Assembly: GCF_009707665.1 (NCBI RefSeq)
Contig: NZ_WLZW01000001.1
Location: forward strand, 1,178,001 to 1,242,000
DNA: 64,000 nt
Source of the DNA: Planomicrobium sp. YIM 101495
GTDB taxonomy: Bacteria; Bacillota; Bacilli; Bacillales_A; Planococcaceae
Reading direction: 5' to 3'
Positions 9,275-19,547 of this stretch are shown here, piece after piece. The notes beneath the pieces were generated by a model. That model made no database searches. It saw nothing but the letters and a program-made list of their open reading frames with translations, and was not told the DNA's origin. The first letter of the stretch is position 1; each line of letters begins with the position of its first letter. Made by a program: the position numbers and the translations under genes.

Positions 9275-10312
9275 TTATTCAGCATTATATTCTTGCACAA
9301 GATTATAAAGTTTTTGTCCAACTTCTCCTGATTCTTCGAGATAAGCTTGGTGACGATTCTCTGCTGCTTGGCGCCACTGCTCACTTTCTCCATCAGTAGG
9401 AACATGAAGTTTTACGCCATTTTCGATCAGCTCAGCTTTGTATCTTTCATCTCCCTCTCTAGCTGTCTTCCGAGAAGCTTCTTGGGCTACTTCCGATGCT
9501 TCGACAACCGCTTGTTTCACGTCATCGGGCAGTCCGTCCCACCACTGTGAATTCGCTGCGCCTTGGAAAGAAATAAGCGCAAGCATCATATCAGTTCCGT
9601 GATTAGCCACTTCATGCAAACCTCTTTCCATTACAGAAGAAGGTCCAGTAGCAAAACCATCGATCGTTCCATGCTCGACTGCCTGGTAAATTTCTTGAGA
9701 ACTCATGGAAACCGGGGAAGCACCAAGCTCTTCAAGCATAAGGGAAGCCCCTTGTCCAAAGCCGCGCATAATCAGGCCTTCTACATCTCCCGGCACCTTG
9801 ACCTCTGTTGTGCCATATAATTCAACCGAACCATAACCTGGCCAGCCGACTAGTTCCATTCCCATCTTATTGAATTGCTCGTTAAAGATATCACCATATT
9901 CCCCGTCTTCAGCAGCCCACATTGCTTCCCATGAATCAAATAAGAATGGAAGATCCGTAATCTGCAATGGTGTTGCAGCTCCACCTGCTAAGAATCCTGT
10001 AGTGATTTGTCCGATTTGAGTACCTCCTGTGGATATAGCATCCGGTAATTGGCTATCGTTGTATAATTGTCCGTTAGGGAATGTACTTGGATTTAATTGA
10101 ATAGATGTGTCTTTTGTTCGTTCTTCAATTTCCGTTGCCAATGTTTCAAAATAAACACCCGTGGCATGTTCTGCAGGCAAATTATAAGCTATCCGAATAT
10201 CTTGCACAGAACCAGATGCATTAGCCTCTGCACCATCTTCCGTTGACCCACAAGCTGCTACTAAAAGCGAACTTGCCATAAGACCTGCTAATAAAAATCC
10301 CCGCTTGCTCAT
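9275..10312 (-). CDS. dctP: TRAP substrate-binding lipoprotein DctP
   Basis: A 345-residue solute-binding protein of the DctP family. A lipoprotein signal ends in LVAAC with the lipidated Cys at residue 21, so the mature protein is tethered outside the membrane. The DctP-type motif with a carboxylate-binding Arg is probably in the segment IMRGFGQG. I set the start at 10312 behind GAGGGGGA; an upstream in-frame extension would place the signal peptide internally. A perfect cre-type palindrome lies 17-32 bp before the start. Confidence 0.94.
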   Translation of the reverse strand: MSKRGFLLAGLMASSLLVAACGSTEDGAEANASGSVQDIRIAYNLPAEHATGVYFETLATEIEERTKDTSIQLNPSTFPNGQLYNDSQLPDAISTGGTQIGQITTGFLAGGAATPLQITDLPFLFDSWEAMWAAEDGEYGDIFNEQFNKMGMELVGWPGYGSVELYGTTEVKVPGDVEGLIMRGFGQGASLMLEELGASPVSMSSQEIYQAVEHGTIDGFATGPSSVMERGLHEVANHGTDMMLALISFQGAANSQWWDGLPDDVKQAVVEASEVAQEASRKTAREGDERYKAELIENGVKLHVPTDGESEQWRQAAENRHQAYLEESGEVGQKLYNLVQEYNAE

Positions 10313-10328
10313 TTCTATTCCCCCTCTT

Positions 10329-10344
10329 TTGTAATCGCTTACAT
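10329..10344. promoter_or_regulatory. Catabolite-responsive element (cre) upstream of dctP
   Basis: The sequence TTGTAATCGCTTACAT fits the CcpA-site consensus WTGNAANCGNWNNCA at every defined position and has symmetric TGTAA/TTACA arms. It sits in the 43-bp gap between the MmgE/PrpD gene and dctP, so CcpA could block elongation or a local promoter when preferred sugars are present. Confidence 0.75.
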
Positions 10345-10355
10345 TCCAATACAAG

Positions 10356-11789
10356 CTACAATGATATTTTTTCTTCAATTTGTTCAAACAACTGGCTAAG
10401 TCCGATAATCCATGCACCTATATCTGCAAACTCTTCTAGATTTACTGCTTGCTCGAAGAGGTATTCTGAAAACCGTTTTTGCTCTGTTGAAAGTGGTTCG
10501 CTAGCTGAATAATTTAAGCAATCATGCCACTTGTCCTTGTACTCTTCTATAGTCATTGGTTTTTCTTTGGACCCTGGAGCATGAAAAATTTCTTTTTCTA
10601 CTGATTTCCCTTGGCGAGTAGTGATTCGTACATGCACGGGTAAATTTTCTAATTCCCTGGCATCGACCATTTTACCTTTGCCTTCCTTCCTAATGACTCG
10701 ATGGAGATTTTGCTGGATCACCGTTCGCTGCACTTCCTCATCAGTGAACGTCTGCAATTGAATCACTCCATCTTCCAACGCCGCTAGACAAGCATACTCA
10801 GCGCTGAATTTCCCTTGCAGCCCTGTCTGAGGATTTGAATGGATCAAAGCAGTATATCCGCCAGGCGGAACAGTGATTTGAATCTCTTCTACATCATCGA
10901 TGGTCAAAGAGTTCTCATTTCTCAATTCCAGTACTCCCGCCGTAAAGCGGTGCATGAAGTAACAGCACGCAAACTTCTTCACACTCAGCCCATTTTCCTC
11001 AAAATCATGTAAACCGCCGAACTTCACTTCTTTTATCTTCTGATTCAAAGTCTCATCATGCATTTCTCCAGTGAAAGCTTGGAAAAACCCTCTTTCTTCA
11101 AAAATCTTATGGTTTGCTTCAAATCCTTCAATTGCTAACAGTACTGCTTGAACGGAGTTTTGTGCTGCCAGTCCGACATGCAATGGCTTGGTCATCGTAC
11201 CAAAATTCTTCTGCAATCCACTGGACATCGAAGCAGAGATTGCTATAGCATTTTTTGTCTTCTCTTCTGAAAGCTCTGCCAGATAAGCGCATGCTGCCGC
11301 TCCTCCGATAGCTCCTAAAGTACTTGTTGCATGCCATCCTTGGTCGTAATGACGAAAACCCATCAATTTTCCGATCTTTGTCATGACTTCTGTTCCAATT
11401 ACAAAAGCTGCAATCACTTCTTTACCTGATTTTCCATACTCTTCTGCAAAAGGTAAAATCACTGCTGTGAGTGGTGCGCTTGGATGGGCTAAAATTGAAG
11501 GAGCCACATCATCGTAATCCAAAGCGTGTGTCGCAACACCATTAATCAGTGCAGCATGCTCCAATCGTACTTTATTGCCGCCTCTCCAAACGGATGCCCC
11601 TTCTCCATCCTTTATACTTTTCGAAAAAACTGTTTCTACTTTGAGTACCGCTGGTTCATTAAAACCTGCAATTGCAGAACCGACTGTATCAATAATTGCC
11701 ATTTTGGAAAGTTGAAACATTTTTTCTGAAATCGATTCATATTCAAAATTCGTGATATAATCTGAAATTTTATTCATGAAATCAGACAA
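10356..11789 (-). CDS. MmgE/PrpD family protein (dehydratase/decarboxylase fold), first operon gene
   Basis: A 477-residue MmgE/PrpD protein, full length for a family that includes 2-methylcitrate dehydratase, cis-aconitate decarboxylase and iminodisuccinate epimerase. Conserved segments are HALDYDD, LAHPSAPLTA, QGWHATSTLG and MTKPLHVG, which carry Asp/His/Lys positions of the active site. A TTG start at 11789 is chosen because AAGGGG lies 7 nt before it; an ATG four codons later is worse placed. As the first gene of the TRAP operon it probably acts on the imported acid or an early intermediate. The exact reaction is unknown. Confidence 0.85.
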   Translation of the reverse strand: MSDFMNKISDYITNFEYESISEKMFQLSKMAIIDTVGSAIAGFNEPAVLKVETVFSKSIKDGEGASVWRGGNKVRLEHAALINGVATHALDYDDVAPSILAHPSAPLTAVILPFAEEYGKSGKEVIAAFVIGTEVMTKIGKLMGFRHYDQGWHATSTLGAIGGAAACAYLAELSEEKTKNAIAISASMSSGLQKNFGTMTKPLHVGLAAQNSVQAVLLAIEGFEANHKIFEERGFFQAFTGEMHDETLNQKIKEVKFGGLHDFEENGLSVKKFACCYFMHRFTAGVLELRNENSLTIDDVEEIQITVPPGGYTALIHSNPQTGLQGKFSAEYACLAALEDGVIQLQTFTDEEVQRTVIQQNLHRVIRKEGKGKMVDARELENLPVHVRITTRQGKSVEKEIFHAPGSKEKPMTIEEYKDKWHDCLNYSASEPLSTEQKRFSEYLFEQAVNLEEFADIGAWIIGLSQLFEQIEEKISL

Positions 11790-11840
11790 ATTTTTACCCC
11801 TTTCTATTTAAAAAATATTTTGAATAATTTATTTATTTAT

Positions 11841-11882
11841 AACATTGAAATTTCTATTGGTCTAATATATAATTTCAATGTT
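11841..11882. promoter_or_regulatory. LysR promoter overlapped by a long inverted repeat
   Basis: A perfect 12-bp inverted repeat (AACATTGAAATT at 11841-11852 and its complement at 11871-11882) brackets 18 bp. The plus-strand promoter TTGAAA (11845-11850), 17 bp, TATAAT (11868-11873) lies inside it. A minus-strand -10-like TATAAA (complement at 11836-11841) abuts the left arm. This fits a LysR-type site controlling both the regulator and the divergent operon. Confidence 0.7.
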
Positions 11883-11915
11883 AACGATAGAAAAATTCTA
11901 TAGCGAAGGGAGAGA

Positions 11916-12806
11916 GTGAATATCGAACCAAAAATTCTCGAATATATTCTTACTTTAGTCGCTGAGAAAAATTTTACAAAAGCCGCCAAAAAGCTACACT
12001 TGTCACAACCTTCGTTAAGCTATCAAATCTCAAAATTGGAACGAGACCTTGGCGTGCAATTGTTCGTACGTGAATATAACGAGGTGGTTCCCACCTATGC
12101 TGGAAGTATAGTCGTCGACTATGCAAAAAGTATTTCGCATCAATTCCAGCAATTGAATAATGAGCTGGCAGATATTGACGACATGAAAAAAGGAAAGCTT
12201 TCCATTGGGAGTATTACTTCCACAGGTGCTCACCTTCTGCCTAAGGCAATCTCAGAGTTCCGCAGCTTTTTTCCAGGAATTGAACTTAAACTAGTAGAAG
12301 GTGCTTCCCCTGAACTTCAAGACATGGTTGCTTCTGGAGAAGTCGAAATTGCTATCTTGTCTACACCTCTGAAAAACTCCCAATTGGAAACAGAAGTTGT
12401 TCGGATCGAAGAAATTTTACTGGCAGTTCCTCCCGATCATTGGCTGACAATGTATTCAGAAGTTGATTTAGCTCTTTGCAATAACGAGCCATTTATCGGG
12501 ATTAAACCAATAAATAATTTTCGTTACCACACCGATGATTTATGTGAAAAAGCAGGATTCCAACCTAATATCGTGTTCGAAAGCATTAATATCAATACAT
12601 GCCAATCACTCGTCCTGGCAGGGATTGGCATCACTTTTGTCCCAAAAATGTTTGTAAATGAAATTGAGTTGCATGAAAAACCGGTTTACCTTCCATTAGT
12701 CATCAATGGACAAACCCCAAAACGGGCCATTGTTACCGCTTTTAAAAACATAGGCTATTTATCTAAAGCCGCACGTGCTTTTATCGATATTTTAAAAATT
12801 GAATAG
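11916..12806 (+). CDS. LysR-family transcriptional regulator of the divergent operon
   Basis: A 296-residue LysR-type regulator. The N-terminal winged helix-turn-helix contains NFTKAAKKLHLSQPSLSYQI; the C-terminal effector domain begins near residue 90. The GTG start has AAGGGAGAG just upstream. It is transcribed away from the MmgE/PrpD-TRAP operon across a 126-bp gap holding a long inverted repeat, so it very probably controls that operon in response to its substrate or a pathway intermediate. Confidence 0.95.
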   Translation: MNIEPKILEYILTLVAEKNFTKAAKKLHLSQPSLSYQISKLERDLGVQLFVREYNEVVPTYAGSIVVDYAKSISHQFQQLNNELADIDDMKKGKLSIGSITSTGAHLLPKAISEFRSFFPGIELKLVEGASPELQDMVASGEVEIAILSTPLKNSQLETEVVRIEEILLAVPPDHWLTMYSEVDLALCNNEPFIGIKPINNFRYHTDDLCEKAGFQPNIVFESININTCQSLVLAGIGITFVPKMFVNEIELHEKPVYLPLVINGQTPKRAIVTAFKNIGYLSKAARAFIDILKIE

Positions 12807-12808
12807 TT

Positions 12809-12848
12809 AAAAGTGGTGCCGCACACTCGAGTGTGCGGCACCACTTTT
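12809..12848. terminator. 40-nt perfect palindromic terminator
   Basis: A fully self-complementary 40-mer centred on CTCGAG with A/T ends (AAAAGTGG...CCACTTTT). It begins 3 bp after the lysR stop and faces the convergent glycosylase gene, so it can terminate both strands. Confidence 0.85.
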
Positions 12849-12886
12849 ACTAAGAAAAAAAGACCAGAGAATCCATCTCGGTCTTT

Positions 12887-13573
12887 TCACAATTTATTTT
12901 TAGTTGCCTTCATCTTCGCCCACCTCTTCTTCTCCGCTTCCGTCAATGGCGCCGGGTCCGTCAGTTCGGGCAAGGCGCCGCCAGCGATTTCCCATAGGTA
13001 GAGGCTCGCGACGCTGCCATACGGGGAATAGCGTCTTTTGTATTTTGCAAAGAGAGCCGGCGTGATCTTCCGGTGGCGGTAGAGCATACGGAGTCCGCGC
13101 TGAATCGCCAAATCGCCGTAGCTCAACACGTCCTGCCGTTGCATCGAGAACAGCATGAGCATTTCTGCTGTCCATAGGCCGATTCCGCTCAGCTTCACCA
13201 GCTCTTCCGTAATCTCTTCATCAGAAGAGTGTGCGAGGCGCGACAAGTCGAGCTCGCCTGTGATGATTTTCTCCGCGGCCCCACGGATATAAGAAACTTT
13301 CCGGTGGGACAATCCGGCTTTTTGGATTTCTTCCGCAGTGTGCCGAAGCACGTTTTCCGGCGTGACTTCGCCTAGTAGCGCAATCAATCGCAACCAGACC
13401 GTTTCTTTCGCTTTCGAGGAAATTTGCTGGCCGACGATGCTGTGCGTGAGTGCGGTGAAAAGATCCGGAATAACAGTTCGCTTGATGTCTCCGATCCGTT
13501 CAATCGCCTCACCCAGCTTCCTGTCTTTGTTCTTCAAAAAATCAAGTGACGCAGAACTGTATTCGAAATACAT
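12887..13573 (-). CDS. DNA-3-methyladenine glycosylase (HhH-GPD family, AlkA type)
   Basis: A 228-residue base-excision repair glycosylase. The helix-hairpin-helix contains KLSGIGLWTAEM and is followed by the catalytic Asp in YGDLAIQRG, the HhH-GPD signature; no iron-sulfur Cys cluster is present, as expected for AlkA-like enzymes. It should remove alkylated purines from DNA. The ATG at 13573 is preferred because AAGGAG lies 6 nt before it; an ATG at 13588 would place that site inside the gene. It follows gdhA by 18 bp and may be cotranscribed with it. Confidence 0.9.
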   Translation of the reverse strand: MYFEYSSASLDFLKNKDRKLGEAIERIGDIKRTVIPDLFTALTHSIVGQQISSKAKETVWLRLIALLGEVTPENVLRHTAEEIQKAGLSHRKVSYIRGAAEKIITGELDLSRLAHSSDEEITEELVKLSGIGLWTAEMLMLFSMQRQDVLSYGDLAIQRGLRMLYRHRKITPALFAKYKRRYSPYGSVASLYLWEIAGGALPELTDPAPLTEAEKKRWAKMKATKNKL

Positions 13574-13591
13574 CGTCTGCTCCTTCATTGC

Positions 13592-14983
<1,392 letters not shown>

Positions 14984-15093
14984 TCAATCCTCTCGGTTCG
15001 ATGTATGAATAATTATTCCGCTGAATGTAGAGATATTTCTTATTATATCAAAGCATATATTTTAGAAGCAAACAGTAAATATATGATATCCGA

Positions 15094-15109
15094 ATGTAAA
15101 CGCTGTCAT
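15094..15109. promoter_or_regulatory. cre-type CcpA site upstream of gdhA
   Basis: ATGTAAACGCTGTCAT fits WTGNAANCGNWNNCA at every defined position. It lies in the 309-bp gene-free stretch 14978-15286, about 117 bp before the gdhA start. The rest of that stretch is AT-rich with no further recognised element and no clear terminator for the methyltransferase-like gene. Confidence 0.65.
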
Positions 15110-15286
15110 TTATCTCTTTTCGATCGTTTTCTTCTTCGATCTTCACTCGTAAAACAGCATGAAATAGCGGAACCACCCATTTTCCACACGCTCCGTATTG
15201 TATAAGGAATGAATAAAAAGAAAAATTGAATTTTTAAGACATCAACATCCAGAAGAATGGAATTCTTACGTTTTGCCCCCTTCCCT

Positions 15287-15844
15287 TTAATAAAGATAAG
15301 GAAATAAACGAGCCCGTTTTTGCATCCACTGTTCATATTCAGGTCCGAACTTTTCAATCAAGAGCTGCTCTTCGTAATCGATCCGGTTTAGGAGTGTCCA
15401 CACGAGAAGCGAGCCGCCGATAACAGCTGCCATTACGCTCGCTAAATAAAGCGCCATGCCCACACCGATGAACAATAATGCCGTATACAAGGGATGACGT
15501 AAAATGCGATATGGACCTGTACTGACGATTTCATCCCCTTCTTGGACCGTGACATTGCGTGTGAATTGTGATTTCAAATGCCGGATGCCCCAAAAGCGCA
15601 GGAAAACGCCTAAAGCGAACAAAATGATTCCTACGCCCTGCATTGCTTGTACAAACAGGCCGTCCCCCTCGAACTCCCGAAGCAGCAATGCTGCCACGAT
15701 TGTCGAACCGAGTGCCAAAAAAATAGAGATGAAACTCCTCTTTTCCATCGTCTCTCCGCCATTTCCTTGCCGATTCGGAAAGAGAAAGAATTCACTTATC
15801 CAAATGACACAAATAGCGACAAATACCCAATCCAACCAACTCAT
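15287..15844 (-). CDS. Isoprenylcysteine carboxyl methyltransferase-like membrane protein
   Basis: A 185-residue membrane protein of the ICMT/PEMT superfamily with about five hydrophobic segments. The conserved C-terminal half contains GPYRILRHPLYTALL and an E-E-x-L-L-I-E-K-F-G-P-E-Y motif, the SAM-binding part of the family. The true bacterial substrate is unknown; isoprenylcysteine is not expected. The ATG follows GAGGAGG closely. Confidence 0.85.
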   Translation of the reverse strand: MSWLDWVFVAICVIWISEFFLFPNRQGNGGETMEKRSFISIFLALGSTIVAALLLREFEGDGLFVQAMQGVGIILFALGVFLRFWGIRHLKSQFTRNVTVQEGDEIVSTGPYRILRHPLYTALLFIGVGMALYLASVMAAVIGGSLLVWTLLNRIDYEEQLLIEKFGPEYEQWMQKRARLFPYLY

Positions 15845-15967
15845 TCATTTTCCTCCTCGTATCATTTGATGTTTTTCACCTGGCAATTCTCTTCTGCATG
15901 TTTTTCATTCCCAATCTAGAGGTACTTTATTATTAACATACACGATATGCGTTGGAGGTGACCACCG

Positions 15968-17794
15968 ATGTTCATTGAATACGGGATTTATTTAGCTTTT
16001 TCCCTATTTAAGCTTTTTTCATTCAGCCTCTATACCCAAACCGACTTTGCATTCAGCTTTTTGCTGTTGAACCTTTCCTCTATTCTCGTCCTCTCTGCCT
16101 GGACGCTTCTTTTGAAAAGAAAAAACCAGCGCATCGTCTGGCTGACACTACTGTTCTTGCATAGCACGTTACTTGTTTCAGACATTTGGTATTACCGCTA
16201 TTTCGGTGACTTATTATCCGTCTCCCTGGTCGCCGATATCCCGCAAATGACGAGCGTGGGCGGCGGATTCATGACATTGGTTCGCACGTATGACTTCTTA
16301 TTCTTCACTGACCTTCTTATATTCGGGCTTAGCCTGTTCATTTTAAGGAAGCGTTCAAGCTCTCTTACTCAGCGGAGGAAGCGGAAAACAGCATTCCTTT
16401 TATCTAGTATCGGCATCCTTCTTTTCACAGCACCACTCGCTTGGAGCTACATCCAAAAAGAAGAGTGGCTCGTCGGCAATTCCGTTTCGAACATGCGGGA
16501 ATATTACCAGCTTGGCTTTTGGGGCTATCACGGGGCCGACATTGTTGAACATGGCACTAAACTCATCGGAATCAGAAGTCGATTAACAGATGAGGAACAA
16601 TCACTTCTAGAGTCACTCCAGTCGGCCAGTGTCTCTGCTGAAGGGATCGAAGTGAAGATGACACCGAATATCGTAATGGTCCAGCTCGAATCCTTTCAAA
16701 CCCACCTCATCGGCCATCGAGTAAATGGCCAGGAGCTTACGCCTCATTTAAACCAGCTTCAGGAGGAAATGTTCTATTATCCGAACTTCTATCACCAAAC
16801 ACATGAAGGCAGAACATCGGATGCCGAATTCAGTGCATTGACTTCGCTCTATCCGATCAAGTCCGGATCCGTTTACACCCGTTACGGAGAAAACGAATTT
16901 CATGCACTGCCCGAACAGCTGCATTTGCTCGGATACGAAACCGCGGCCATGCATGCGTATGATAAAACCTTTTGGAATCGTGACGGCTTTTATGAAAATG
17001 CCGGAATCGACCACTTCTTTAGTGAAGAAGATTTCCCTCCCGGTGAAGTCATCGGCATGGCACTTAACGATAAAGAATTCTTGCTTTCTTCTATTGAAAT
17101 GATGGAGAGCGTACAAGAACCTTATTTTGCTTATATGGTTGCGCTGACGAGCCATACTCCTTATGAGATGCCGGAAGAATCCCCACAGCTCGACCTGCAA
17201 GGCATCGAAGATCCGCTCCTGCGAGGCTATTATGAAACGGTGCATTATGTAGATGACGCTATAGCTGCATTTATTGATGAAATGAAGCAGCGTGAACTCT
17301 GGGATTCAGCCCTCGTCATTTTCTATGGCGATCATGACAGCGGTCTTGCTTTTGACGGAAGTGAAATGGCTAAAGAGCTAAAGGTGGAAACCGCTGTCGA
17401 TTTGTTCGAGCTCAAAAAGCGTGTACCTCTTTGGATCAAGCCACCCCAAACTGCAGCAGGAGGAATTGTCGAAAGTTTGGGAGGCCAGGTTGATCTTGCG
17501 CCGACGATTCTCGATCTTCTTGGTGTCGAAGCTCACTTTATGTTGGGACAATCGCTATTTGATGAGCAACCGAATACAGTCGTCTTCCGTGACGGCTCCT
17601 TCCGCTACGAAGACCTTTATTATAAGCCCGACCTGACAGGAGCAATCGGGGACGGCAGTTGTTTTTCCATCTCAAGCGGGGAGGAACTGCCAGCTAACGA
17701 CTGTGAACCTTATATCGGACATGCTGCAGCACAGCTCCAGTTATCCGACTTGATCATCGAGCAAAATGCCTTGCAAAGTTTGAACGGTCAATAG
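15968..17794 (+). CDS. LtaS-family phosphoglycerol transferase (lipoteichoic acid synthase-like)
   Basis: A 608-residue protein with five N-terminal membrane segments (to about residue 160) and an extracellular sulfatase-fold domain, the LtaS layout. Metal and catalytic positions are present: Glu241 in MVQLES, the nucleophilic Thr283 in GRTSDAEF and an Asp-His pair in FYGDHDSG. Such enzymes polymerise glycerol phosphate from phosphatidylglycerol onto a glycolipid anchor, or act as primases. The start at 15968 has GGAGGTGA upstream. Which LtaS paralogue role it plays cannot be told from the window. Confidence 0.93.
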   Translation: MFIEYGIYLAFSLFKLFSFSLYTQTDFAFSFLLLNLSSILVLSAWTLLLKRKNQRIVWLTLLFLHSTLLVSDIWYYRYFGDLLSVSLVADIPQMTSVGGGFMTLVRTYDFLFFTDLLIFGLSLFILRKRSSSLTQRRKRKTAFLLSSIGILLFTAPLAWSYIQKEEWLVGNSVSNMREYYQLGFWGYHGADIVEHGTKLIGIRSRLTDEEQSLLESLQSASVSAEGIEVKMTPNIVMVQLESFQTHLIGHRVNGQELTPHLNQLQEEMFYYPNFYHQTHEGRTSDAEFSALTSLYPIKSGSVYTRYGENEFHALPEQLHLLGYETAAMHAYDKTFWNRDGFYENAGIDHFFSEEDFPPGEVIGMALNDKEFLLSSIEMMESVQEPYFAYMVALTSHTPYEMPEESPQLDLQGIEDPLLRGYYETVHYVDDAIAAFIDEMKQRELWDSALVIFYGDHDSGLAFDGSEMAKELKVETAVDLFELKKRVPLWIKPPQTAAGGIVESLGGQVDLAPTILDLLGVEAHFMLGQSLFDEQPNTVVFRDGSFRYEDLYYKPDLTGAIGDGSCFSISSGEELPANDCEPYIGHAAAQLQLSDLIIEQNALQSLNGQ

Positions 17795-17828
17795 AGAAAG
17801 TACGGTCCCCCTTGGCCGCTACTATAGT

Positions 17829-17881
17829 AGAAAAAAGCTGTCTTCCAAAGTCATGATCCATGATTTCGGGAGACAGCTTCC
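17829..17881 (-). terminator. Terminator of the ABC exporter operon
   Basis: Inverted repeat AAGCTGTCTTCC (17835-17846) and GGGAGACAGCTT (17868-17879), with an A-run on its left that reads as a T-run on the minus strand. It begins directly after the permease stop and also follows the LtaS gene. Confidence 0.85.
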
Positions 17882-17884
17882 TTG

Positions 17885-18592
17885 TTAATCGACCATTCGC
17901 TTACGGTAAACAATGATTGTTGCTGCAATAGCAACGGCAATCCAGATGGCAATCACTGCAAATTGAGGCCAAACTGTGGACAGGGCAGCACCTTCTTCCA
18001 CCTTCCTAGCAAGTTCAATCAATTGGCTGCTTGGCAAATACTCCAAGGCTTGAAGAATCGGATATTTCTCTGCGAATGCCAGACCGAATGAACCGAACGA
18101 AAAGATTCCAAGCACCGGCAAGACGATGACAGATGCTTCCATGACAGAATTCGCAAGCAAACCGAGCAAAGTTCCAACTGCAATATAAAATAATGTGGAT
18201 AACCCTAACGCTGCGGTAATGATAAACATATTCGTCGGCTCATATCCCGCAATCCATGCAGTGAGCCCCAACGCAATCACCGTGACTGTGAACGTCAATA
18301 AGCTTTTACCCGCCAGGATTTCAGTTGTACTGGCAGGTGACAGCATAAGGCCGCGCAGCGTGTTCTTCTCTTTTTCTTCTGCAATCAGGCAGCATTGAAT
18401 AAAAGTGGCGATAATGGCAAAACTCATATTGAACAGTAAATAATACGTATCGAGTGTAACAGTATCCATATTCTTATAGATGAAAGCCATAATCAAAGGA
18501 AAAAGGATTGTGACTGAAACAGCCGAATTCCGTGAGAAGTCTTTGAAGTCCTTTTGAAAAATCGCGTTGATTCGTTTGATTGACATGTTCAT
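17885..18592 (-). CDS. ABC-2 type transporter permease
   Basis: A 235-residue ABC-2 permease with about six hydrophobic segments and the family segment EEKEKNTLRGLMLSPAS. It starts in an ATGA overlap with the stop of the ATPase gene, so the two are translationally coupled and form one exporter. Substrate (drug, peptide or lipid) is unknown. Confidence 0.92.
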   Translation of the reverse strand: MNMSIKRINAIFQKDFKDFSRNSAVSVTILFPLIMAFIYKNMDTVTLDTYYLLFNMSFAIIATFIQCCLIAEEKEKNTLRGLMLSPASTTEILAGKSLLTFTVTVIALGLTAWIAGYEPTNMFIITAALGLSTLFYIAVGTLLGLLANSVMEASVIVLPVLGIFSFGSFGLAFAEKYPILQALEYLPSSQLIELARKVEEGAALSTVWPQFAVIAIWIAVAIAATIIVYRKRMVD

Positions 18593-19437
18593 GCTAATAC
18601 CCTCCCAGTCACTTGTACAAAAATATCTCCTAATGATGGTTCATTTGAATGAATCGTTGCAATCTGTCCGGTCTTCATCCACTCATGCAATCGTTCGGCA
18701 CCTTCAGCTCCTGCAGGCAATACCACTTTCTCTTCCGTCAGCAACTCTACTGTAATGGTTTGATCTGAGTGCTGTTTTTTCAAGCGATCCGGCGCATCGA
18801 GCAATTGAATATGCCCTTTGTTTAAAAATGCGACACGGTCACATAATAAATCCGCTTCTTCCATATCATGTGTTGTCAGGAAAATCGTCGTTCCTTTTGC
18901 GTTAAGCGCACGGAGCCCATCATAAATATGACGCGTATTGACTGGATCGAGCGCTGATGTCGGTTCATCTAAAAATAAGAGATCCGGTGCATGTAAGAGT
19001 GTTCTCGCTAAAGTCACACGTTGCGTCATACCTTTTGATAGAGCCGACACTTTCTTCTTTTTCTCATTTTGCAGATTGACCGCAGCAAGCACTTCTTCAA
19101 TTGTAGATTCAGGTACATCATACAGGTTGCAATACAATTTCAGATTTTCATGAATGGAGAGTCTTCCATATAAGCCGCTATTATCCGTCAGTACGCCAAA
19201 ACGTTTTTTGGCAGATGGCTTTTTCAGATTGGCGAGATCTTCGCCGAAGACATTTGCTGTACCGCTCGTCGGCTTTAATTGACCAGTCAGCATTTTAATC
19301 ATCGTTGTCTTCCCTGATCCGCTCGGTCCGAGGAATCCGAAGATTTCCCCTTTCTTTATATGGAAGGAAACTCCCTCAACCGCTGTTTGATTGCCGTACA
19401 CTTTTGTGATGTCTTTCACTTCGATGATGTTTTCCAT
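18589..19437 (-). CDS. ABC transporter ATP-binding protein
   Basis: A 282-residue ATPase with intact Walker A (GPSGSGKTT), signature region (ALSKGMTQR), Walker B (LLFLDEPTSALD) and H-loop (LTTHDMEE), followed by a C-terminal extension common in drug or antibiotic exporters. The ATG at 19437 has AGGAGG 6 nt upstream; an earlier ATG abuts the ribosome site. It pairs with the downstream permease. Confidence 0.95.
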   Translation of the reverse strand: MENIIEVKDITKVYGNQTAVEGVSFHIKKGEIFGFLGPSGSGKTTMIKMLTGQLKPTSGTANVFGEDLANLKKPSAKKRFGVLTDNSGLYGRLSIHENLKLYCNLYDVPESTIEEVLAAVNLQNEKKKKVSALSKGMTQRVTLARTLLHAPDLLFLDEPTSALDPVNTRHIYDGLRALNAKGTTIFLTTHDMEEADLLCDRVAFLNKGHIQLLDAPDRLKKQHSDQTITVELLTEEKVVLPAGAEGAERLHEWMKTGQIATIHSNEPSLGDIFVQVTGRVLA

Positions 19438-19547
19438 TTTCATCCTCCTCATTGGTCGTTTCGTTTGCTTGACCTAAGATTAATGGGATTTTCGGGAAAA
19501 CACAGCTGTTTTTCGATGAAAAGAGCTATTTCACGGTTGAATGGAGC

